Assembly: GCA_013180625.2 (NCBI GenBank) | Contig: SNVD02004573.1 | Location: 1-64,000 of the forward strand | Length of the DNA: 64,000 nucleotides | Direction of reading: 5' to 3' | From: Boswellia sacra | Taxonomy: Eukaryota > Streptophyta > Magnoliopsida > Sapindales > Burseraceae | Part shown: positions 57,014 to 64,000 of the stretch, in pieces | Layout: every line of letters begins with the position of its first letter | How positions within the stretch are numbered: position 1 is the stretch's first letter | Made by a program: the position numbers and the translations under genes | The notes under the pieces: generated by a model | Database searches by the model: none | What the model saw: the letters and a program-made list of their open reading frames with translations, nothing else | What the model was told of the DNA's origin: nothing

Positions 57014-58615
57014 CTACCCACTTTCATAAGTTTTATTTTTGAAAATCCATTTAGTTCCAATGACATTTGCATTTTCTGGCCTAGGAACTAATTCCCACAC
57101 TTCATTTCTTTTAAACTGATTAAGTTCATCTTGCATAGCTTGAATCCACACATCTTCCCTTAAGGCTTCTTTCACATTTTTTGGTTCAACTAAAGACACA
57201 TAACATGGAAACCTTACCTGATTTCTTACCTTGCTCTGAGTCTTCATCATGCCATCTGGTGTTCCAATGATAGAACTTGTTGGATGTGCCTTCTGAATCC
57301 ATGTAGGTGGATCTTTCTTTTCATCTTCATTCCTGATTGAATTTCTGTTTAAATCTGAGTTGTCAGATGTTACTGTTATGTCGGGTGTAATAGCAGTTAT
57401 TTCCTCTTTCATAACAGAATCTTCTTTGTTGTTATTGTCTGAATCTGACTTTTTTGTATTATCTGTAAAGCTGGTTATGCTTTCCTCTTGTGAGTACTTT
57501 GCATAATCATCAAGATCATCAAATACTACATTTGCAGATTCCATGACTGCCTCAGTTCTCAGATTGTAAACTCGAAATGCTTTGTTGTTTTGTGCATATC
57601 CCACAAAGACTCCTTCATCACTTCTCGGATCTAATTTTCCTAACTGCTCTCTGTCATTTAAGATGTAACACCTGCATCCAAAGACATGAAAATATTTCAA
57701 ATTCGGTTTTTTACCTTTCAAAATCTCATAAGGCGTCTGGTTAGTGTCAGGTCTAAGAAAAACTCTATTTGAAATATAACAAGCAGTACTTATTGCTTCA
57801 GCCCATACCCTCTTGGTCAACTTCTTGCTATTGAGCATCACTCTAGCCATCTCTTGAAGAGTTCTATTCTTCCTTTCCACAATGCCATTTTGTTCAGGAG
57901 TTTTAGGAGCTGAAAATTCGTGATCAATTCCATGATATTTGCAAAAATCAGCATATCTAACATTTTCAAATTCCTTGCCATGATCACTTCTAATTCTCAC
58001 AATCCTTCCAATGTTTCTATTTTGCTCATTTTCAAGCTTAACATAAAGATTCCTGAAAGCTTTAAAAGTGTCAGATTTTTCTTTAATGAAATCAACCCAA
58101 GTATATTTAGAAAAATCATCCACACAAATGAATATGTATCTCTTACCTGTAATGCTTTCAATTTGCATAGGACCCATAAGATCCATGTGAAGCAAATCAA
58201 GTATCTTAGATGTGCTAAGATGTGGATTTGATTTGTGTGAACTTCTAATTTGTTTTCCTATTTGACATGGTCCACAAATTTCATTAACTTTGTCATCAAG
58301 TTTAGGAACTCCTTCTACAGCACCTATCTTAGTTAATTTAACCAAGTCTTTGTAATTTAGATGTCTTAATTTTGGATACCACAATTCTAAATCCGAAATC
58401 CTAGCTTGAAATGGAATCTTTACCAAATAACAATTATCCAAAGATCTATTACCTTCTAGAATGCATTTACCAAAATTATCTAAGACCATGCATTTGTTTT
58501 GTGTGAAATTAACAATATACTTGTCATCATAAATCTGACTAATACTAATGAGATTAGCTTTCAAACCTTCAACCAACAAGACATTTTGAAAGTTGGGTAG
58601 GCCTTCGACATTCAA
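57014..58615 (-). pseudogene. Sirevirus-like integrase and pol linker (533 codons open)
   Basis: LWYPKLRHLNYKDL is the gag-pre-integrase block, with Tyr for the usual first His of LWHRRLGH. CGPCQIGKQIRSSH completes the zinc site. The core has HMDLMGPMQIESITG, RIRSDHGKEFENV and EQNGIVERKNRT (D, D, E present), and the C-terminal part GVFVGYAQNNKAFRVYN. A long acidic linker follows, then [20 protein letters not shown], where the RT begins. Without the first His, zinc-domain folding is doubtful. Confidence 0.88.
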
Positions 58616-58853
58616 AGTGTCTTTACCAATGATCTTACTTTTTGCTCCATCTCCAAAGGTGACGTTACCTTTCCTGCATGCTTTAAAATCTGTTAAAAAC
58701 TATTTATTTCCAGTCATGTGCTTGGAACAACCACTGTCAAAATACCACAAACCGTTAGAAGTATGTTCAAGAGTAGTAAGAGCAACATAACATACTGTTT
58801 TATCTTTCTTAACCTACTGCAGTTGTGATTTTGGTAACAGTTCGAATTGTTTT
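58616..58853 (-). pseudogene. Sirevirus-like protease remnant
   Basis: On the minus strand YFDSGCSKHMTGNK (about 58745-58700) is the aspartic protease active-site region (DSG), followed by a stop and then KGNVTFGDGAKSKIIG, which joins the integrase ORF. The sequence is cut at 58853 by the LTR of the next element. Confidence 0.75.
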
Positions 58854-60535
58854 TGTTAGCCCTAAGGCTACATGATAATTTTGATGATAATAATACACAT
58901 TGATTAATTGAGATTTACTAACATGTTTATTTATATGCAAGAGTAAGATCATTGAAATAATTGTAAAATCAAGAAGAGGCTTATTAAAATGAAGTGTTGA
59001 AGCTAAGGAGAAGACCACATGTTAAAGGCACCAAAGTTTAAGAACAAGGTTTGATTCAAGGAGTATGATACATGAGCAATGTTCAATCAATTGGTCATAT
59101 ATTTCTCTACAAATGTCCAAATAATGTGATTCTTAAGCCTCTAGAAAGATTACTCCATTTATAACATTTCATATGTTTTAAAGAAATTCAAATTTCAAGT
59201 ATAAGGTTGTCCAAATCATTATGCAAGTTGAAAGACAAATGGAAGCAGCTGACATGAGCACCGAATACTCTTTTGGACATATCTTGAGCTAGAAAAATCA
59301 AAATAACTTGATTCTTGCGGCATTGGAAAGAGACTTAATGAAGCATATTTCATATGTTTTGAATAAATTGAAATTTCAAACGGAAGGCTGACCTAATTGA
59401 CATGCAATTCAATGGACTGACACAGAGAAGAAAAATCGACTCATTTGAGCACCGAATGATGTTTTATCCATATCTTGAGTTAGAGATATCCAAATGACTT
59501 GATTCTTATGGCATTGGAAAGATGATTCAATTAAGCATATTTCATATTCTTTGAAGAAATTCAAATTTCAAATGAAAGGCTGACATAATACACATGAAAG
59601 TCGGTGGACTCACACAAGGAAGAAAAATCAAGTCACATGAGCATCGAATGATTTTCAGATTTCAAATGGAACATTAACAAAAATGGCAGACAAGATTACG
59701 GTTTTTATGGTGGGCAGAAAATTTGGAGTTGGTGTCTTCACTTGATTAAGTTTATCTCATTTGCCTATAAAAGGAGCCCTTCTCCCATGCATTCAGCAAA
59801 AACAAGAAAAGAATCTATCAAGCATAAAACAAGAGAAATATCAAGTCTAGAGAGCTTTTATATTCTTTATCTACTCTTTGAAGAGAGTTGTACTTTTATT
59901 GTAAAAATTTTCTTTGTTCTTGTATTGTGGTGAGAGTGAGATCTTCTTGTAAAGGATAAAAGTTATCCTTGAAATGAACTCTTGGTGTGATATTATCAAG
60001 AGTTGAAGAAAGTTGCCTTGGTGAGGTTGTTCATCAAGAAGAACTCTTGGTGTGGTGTTATCAAGGGTTGAAGAAAGTTGCCTTGGTGAGGTTGTTCATC
60101 AAGAAGAACTCTTGGTGTGGTGTTATCAAGAGTTGAAGGAAGTTGCCTTGGTGAGGTTGTTCATCAAGAAGAACTCTTGGTGTGGTGTTATCAAGGGTTG
60201 AAGGAAAAAGTCTTGGTGAGGTTGTTCATCAAGCAAGTTGTAAAGATTTCTACAACTTAGTGGTGGAGCTAGGAGCCCGTGGACGTAGGCAAGGTTTGCC
60301 GAACCACGTAAATTGAGTTTGCACTCTCTCTATCCCTTTCTTCTTTACATTTACTTGCACTTGTAATTGTTCATTATTGCTATTCTCTTGATTGCATTCT
60401 ATTTTCATCTTCTTCACCTTTATTCTTAAAGAAAGAGTTAAATAATTTTGCTTTTCAAGAAAAGTTTCTAAATCCGCTTTTATAAATAAAAACCCAATTC
60501 ACCCCCCTTCTTGGGTTGCCATACCTAGGTCAACA
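58854..60535 (+). repeat. 5' LTR of the deleted Sirevirus-like element
   Basis: 1,682 bp, TGTTAGCCCTAAGG to GGTCAACA, TATA box TATAAAAG at 59766-59773. It has lost part of the fourth 192-bp unit (near 59650) but gained a 65-bp tandem array. The primer site is altered (TGATATCAGAGC at 60538-60549). Confidence 0.93.
59976..60236. repeat. 65-bp tandem array, about four copies, in the LTR
   Basis: Units begin GAACTCTTGGTGTGGTGTTA and end GTTGTTCATCAAGAA. The last unit is altered (AAAAAGTCTTGGTG). The LTRs at 6236 and 13107 have only about one and a half such units, so this copy expanded. Confidence 0.85.
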
Positions 60536-60589
60536 AGTGATATCAGAGCAAGGTTGCTCATTTTTTTAAATCTTAACCGATTTTGAGCT

Positions 60590-61825
60590 ATGACAACTTT
60601 TAATCCAACTTCACATGTTGAGGGGCTTTCTATCTCTAGACCTCCATTTTTTAATGGAAGTGATTACTCTTATTGGAAATCTAGAATGACTATTTTCTTG
60701 AAATCTTTTGATTATGAATTATGGTCTATTGTTTTGGAAGGACCTTTTGTTCCTACCAAAATTGAAAATGGGGAATGCATGCTTAAAGAACCTAAAGAGT
60801 TTAGTGAAGATGATAAAAAGAAATTGAGTTTGAATGCTAAAGCTATGAATGTGTTGTATTGTGCTCTAGATAGAAATGAGTTTAATAGAATATCTACTTG
60901 TTCTACGGCACAAGAAATATGGCACACACTTGAAGTAACTCATGAAGGAACTAGTCAAGTTAAAGAATCCAAGATTAGTATGCTAGTTTATAGTTATGAG
61001 CTTTTTAAGATGAAACCGGATGAATCAATTTCTGAAATGTTTACTAGATTTACGAATATTGTCAATGGTTTAAAATCTCTTGGTAATTCTTATTCTAATG
61101 TTGAAATGGTGAGAAAGATTCTTAGGTGTCTACCAAAATCTTGGAAGCCAAAAGTGACGGCAATTCAAGAAGCAAAGGACTCCACCAAATTATCATTAGA
61201 AGAACTTATGGGTTCTCTCATGACTCATAAAATCATCTTGAAAGAGAATAAAGAAGAAGATTGCGAAGTGGCAAACACTTGCTTTATGGCTTTAAGAGAA
61301 GATGAGGTAAGTATTCTAAACTATGATCCTAAGCTTTCATATGATGAATTACTTGAAGCATTTCAAAATTTAAATGTGCAAGTTGATGAACAAAATTCAA
61401 AAATCAATGCTTTCAAAAAGAAGTCAAAAATCATGTTATCTCAATTAAAAGAGTTCGTAGAAATAAATGAAGCTTTAGAAAGTGAAAATGAAATTTTAAA
61501 GCAAAAAGATTTTAAAAGTTTGGAAAATGAAATACATTTATTAAAAACTGAAAATGAGATTTTGAAACAAAAGGATTTTGATAAATTGGAGAAAGATAAT
61601 ATTATTTTAAAAAAGGAAAATAATGACTTAAGAAATATTGTTGATAGTTTTACAAAAAGCACAAAAAAATTGAACTCTATGTTACAAAACCAAAAATGTG
61701 TTTTTGATAAAAGAGGGTTAGGATATAAAACTCATAAAAATCAAAAGTATTTTAAAAACTATTTTGTTCACACATCTTCTAGGAATAATCCTAATCATTC
61801 ATGTACTTATTGTGGAAGAAAATGA
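60590..61825 (+). pseudogene. Gag of the deleted Sirevirus-like element (411 codons open)
   Basis: It starts MTTFNPTSHVEGLSISRPPF with the DUF4219/UBN2 region (SYWKSRMTIFLKSFDYELW, LDRNEFNRISTCSTAQEIW), followed by a long Glu/Lys-rich coiled coil (residues about 260-370) and a second knuckle CTYCGRK that ends in TGA (61823-61825) where the sister copy has a Gly codon. An in-frame deletion of about 0.33 kb removed the first CCHC knuckle; the junction is at a GAAGAAGAT repeat (about 61252-61262). The best preserved gag here. Confidence 0.88.
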
Positions 61826-61984
61826 CACAAAGTATATTCTTGCTATATTAAGAGAAATCCTAATTTGAAACAAATATGGGTTCCAAAAAGTACCAAAACT
61901 AACCCCCAAGGACCAAAGAACTTTTGGGTACCAAAAAGTTACTCCTTGAATGTTGATTGTAGAGACAAAGGAGTGGCAAACACA

Positions 61985-63548
61985 AGTGGTACTTAGATAG
62001 TGGATGCTCAAGGCATATGACCGGAGATGCCTCCAAATTTTCAAGATTAATCATGAAGAACGGAGGATATGTGACCTTCGGTGATAATGCCAAAGGAAGG
62101 GTAATCGGACATGGTGATATTTGTAACCCTTCTTCACCTATTATTAAAGATGTTTTGCTTGTTCATGATTTAAAACATGATTTGATTAGCATTAGTCAAT
62201 TGTGTGATAAGGGGTATTTTGTTGCTTTTGAGCCTAATAGATGTGTGATTAAGGATGTTAATAACAATAAGATATTATTTATTGGTAATAGATGTGGTAA
62301 CATTTATACAATTGATATTGATGTTAATGATCATGTAGAAAATTGTTTCATTGTTAATCATGATGCTTGGTTATGGCATAGAAGATTAGGTCATGCTAGC
62401 ATAGACACAATTTCAAAAATTTCTAAAAATGATTTAGTTGATGGTCTTCCAAAAATAAAATTTGAAAATGATAAGATTTGTGATGCTTGTCAATTTGAAA
62501 ACAAGTGAGAACTTCTTTTAAACAAAAAAAATTTATTTCAACCAATAAACATCAACAATTACTTCATTTGAATTTATTTGGACCATCAAGAACTCAAAGC
62601 CTTGGTGGAAAGTATTATGTTTTTGTTATTGTGGATGATTATTCAAGATTCACTTGGGTGTTATTCTTAAAAACTAAAAATGAGGCCACACAAGCTTTTT
62701 CAAAATTTGCAAAAAGAGTCCAAAATCAAAAACGCTATTCTATTGTGTCTATTAGGAGTGATCATGGTGGTGAAGTAGACAGTGTTGCATTTGAAAATCT
62801 TTGTGATGAAAATGGCTTTGAACATAATTTTTCTGCACCTAAAACTCCACAACAAAATGGTGTTGTTGAGAGGAAAAATAGGACTATCCAAGAAATGGCT
62901 AGAACCGTGTTACTTGAAAATAATTTGTCAAAATATTTTTGGGCCGAAGCCGTTAATACCGCATGCTTTATAATTAATAGAGTCCATATTAGAACTTTAA
63001 TAAAGAAAACTCCTTATAAACTTTGGAAAGGAAGAAAACCCAACATTGGATTTTTTAAAGTTTTTGGATGTAAATGTTTTATTTTAAACACCAAGGATAA
63101 CCTTAAAAAATTTGATGCAAAAGCCGATGTTGAAATTTTTGTTGGCTACTCCAACCATAGCAAAGCATATAGAGTTTTTAACAAAAAGAGTCTTGCTATT
63201 GAAGAATCCATGCATGTTGAATTTGATGAAACTAATGTGATTTCTTCAAAGAATTTAGATGAAGATATTGTTGAGGTACAAAGGCAAATCAAGGAATTAA
63301 GGCTTGATGAAAAGAGCCAAAATAAATTACAACTTCAACAAGAAAAGCTTGAGGAAAAAAATGATTCTTCCCAAGAATTACCAAAGGAATGGAGGTACGT
63401 AAAAGCTCACCCTAAAGATCTCATTATTGGTGAACCATCACAAGGTATGAGAACTAGATCTTCGTTTAAGAACTTTTGTAATCATTTTGCTTTTGTCTCT
63501 AAATTTGAACCAAAATCTTTCAAAGAAGCCGAAAATGACGAAAGTTAG
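61985..63548 (+). pseudogene. Protease and integrase of the deleted Sirevirus-like element
   Basis: It reads WYLDSGCSRHMTGD, LWHRRLGHASIDT and CDACQFENK, then a one-base loss (about 62495) shifts the frame into the core ORF 62505-63548: LHLNLFGPSRTQS (Asn replaces the first catalytic Asp), IRSDHGGEVDSVA, QNGVVERKNRTI, and C-terminal FVGYSNHSKAYRVFN. With the first catalytic Asp gone, the integrase would be inactive. It ends at 63548 in the former RT linker. Confidence 0.87.
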
Positions 63549-63719
63549 AACCATTGAACTAATTTGAGAGAAATCAGTTTTGGGAATTAGTCCCTAGACC
63601 CAAATATGACTAAACCCCTTAATCAAGATAGATTTTGCATAATTAGAAGAGAATTAGGTATGTTGGATATGTCTTAATTTTACTTTAATATGATAATCTT
63701 TGAATGGTAGCATATGTTA

Positions 63720-63917
63720 AGGGGGAGAATATATTTAGGGGGAGTAGTTAATTTGATTACATCTTTTGATGATAACAAAATGGGGAGAAATAGTTGGATT
63801 GCTTATATTCATAACAAGTGCCATTTTTTTTGCTTATTGTTGATTTTATTTTTATTCTTGATTTTAGATTATATTTGAAAGCAATTAATGATTTGTCATC
63901 ATCAAAAGGGGGGAGAT
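63720..63917 (+). other. Multiple polypurine tracts before the 3' LTR
   Basis: AAGGGGGAGAAT, TTAGGGGGAGTAG, AATGGGGAGAAAT and AAAAGGGGGGAGAT repeat the series of 12905-13106; the last abuts the LTR. Confidence 0.8.
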
Positions 63918-64000
63918 TGTTAGCCCTAAGGCTACATGATAATTTTGATGATAACAATACACATTGATTAATTAAGATTTACTAACATGTTTATTAATGT
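63918..64000 (+). repeat. 3' LTR of the deleted Sirevirus-like element, first 83 bp
   Basis: Begins TGTTAGCCCTAAGG as at 58854; truncated by the window end. Confidence 0.9.

Larger units (their letters stand above)
53275..58853 (-). mobile_element. Sirevirus-like Ty1/copia element, 3' portion, broken by the element at 58854
   Basis: Minus-strand order from right to left: protease remnant, integrase, RT, RNase H, a long 3' untranslated region with several purine tracts and a short ORF, then an LTR. Pol text (LISISQIYDDKYIVNFTQ, SAPKTPEQNGIVERKN) is Sirevirus-type but clearly a different family from the element at 6236. Its 5' part would lie beyond the inserted element, outside the window. Several stops and frameshifts. 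Confidence 0.88.
58854..64000 (+). mobile_element. Internally deleted Sirevirus-like element, same family as 6236-14758, running off the right edge
   Basis: 5' LTR 58854-60535 and the first 83 bp of the 3' LTR (from 63918). Against the copy at 6236 it lacks about 0.33 kb of gag (including the first CCHC knuckle) and about 1.4 kb covering the whole RT and most of RNase H: the text jumps at about 63610 from LVPRPKYD to TKPLNQDRFCIIRRELG. It could move only with proteins from another element. The right duplication is outside the window; GTTTT precedes the left LTR. Confidence 0.9.

Overview
This window looks like nuclear DNA of a flowering plant, most likely a eudicot. It is AT-rich, has spliced genes of clear plant type (ARPC4, SWC6, a COPT copper transporter, F-box/LRR), tRNA-Tyr genes with the usual short intron, and a dense load of Ty1/copia and Ty3/gypsy LTR retrotransposons. 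The species cannot be named from the sequence.

Layout. 1-2962: the 5' LTR, primer site and gag start of a gypsy-like element (minus strand) that runs off the left edge. 3059-18053: a three-layer nest. A copia-type LTR is split by a complete Tork/Tnt1-like copia element (3706-17782, minus, duplication CTGAT). That element is itself split inside its integrase by a complete Sirevirus-like copia element (6236-14758, plus, duplication TTCTG). 19236-20046: a hAT-type non-autonomous transposon. 21883-31515: a young Ale/Retrofit-like copia element (minus, duplication GAAGA, LTRs differing at 5 of 383 sites) whose reverse transcriptase is cut inside the YVDD motif by a 3.4 kb CACTA transposon carrying five exons of an ABCC transporter. 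32915-51293: the gene island, holding COPT (one nonsense codon), ARPC4 (intact, eight exons), two tandem tRNA-Tyr genes, a MULE-type element, SWC6 (intact, four coding exons), an unassigned exon-like fragment, a UGT87A-like relic, a gypsy solo LTR and an F-box/LRR pseudogene. 53275-64000: a Sirevirus-like element (minus) broken at 58854 by a second copy of the 6236-14758 family (plus). That copy has lost its gag zinc knuckle and its reverse transcriptase and runs off the right edge.

Only ARPC4 (actin nucleation), SWC6 (SWR1 chromatin remodelling) and the tRNA genes look functional as read. They share no pathway and appear to be unrelated single genes separated by AT-rich DNA. Every retrotransposon polyprotein in view carries stops or frameshifts.

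I found no convincing new biological system. The most consequential observation is technical: 9645-9682 is exactly the Nextera mate-pair junction adaptor (two Tn5 mosaic ends head to head), so part of the element at 6236-14758 was built from adaptor-contaminated reads. The sequence at 11200-12420 in the same element also looks unreliable. The most interesting biology is the gene-carrying CACTA element at 23518-26932.
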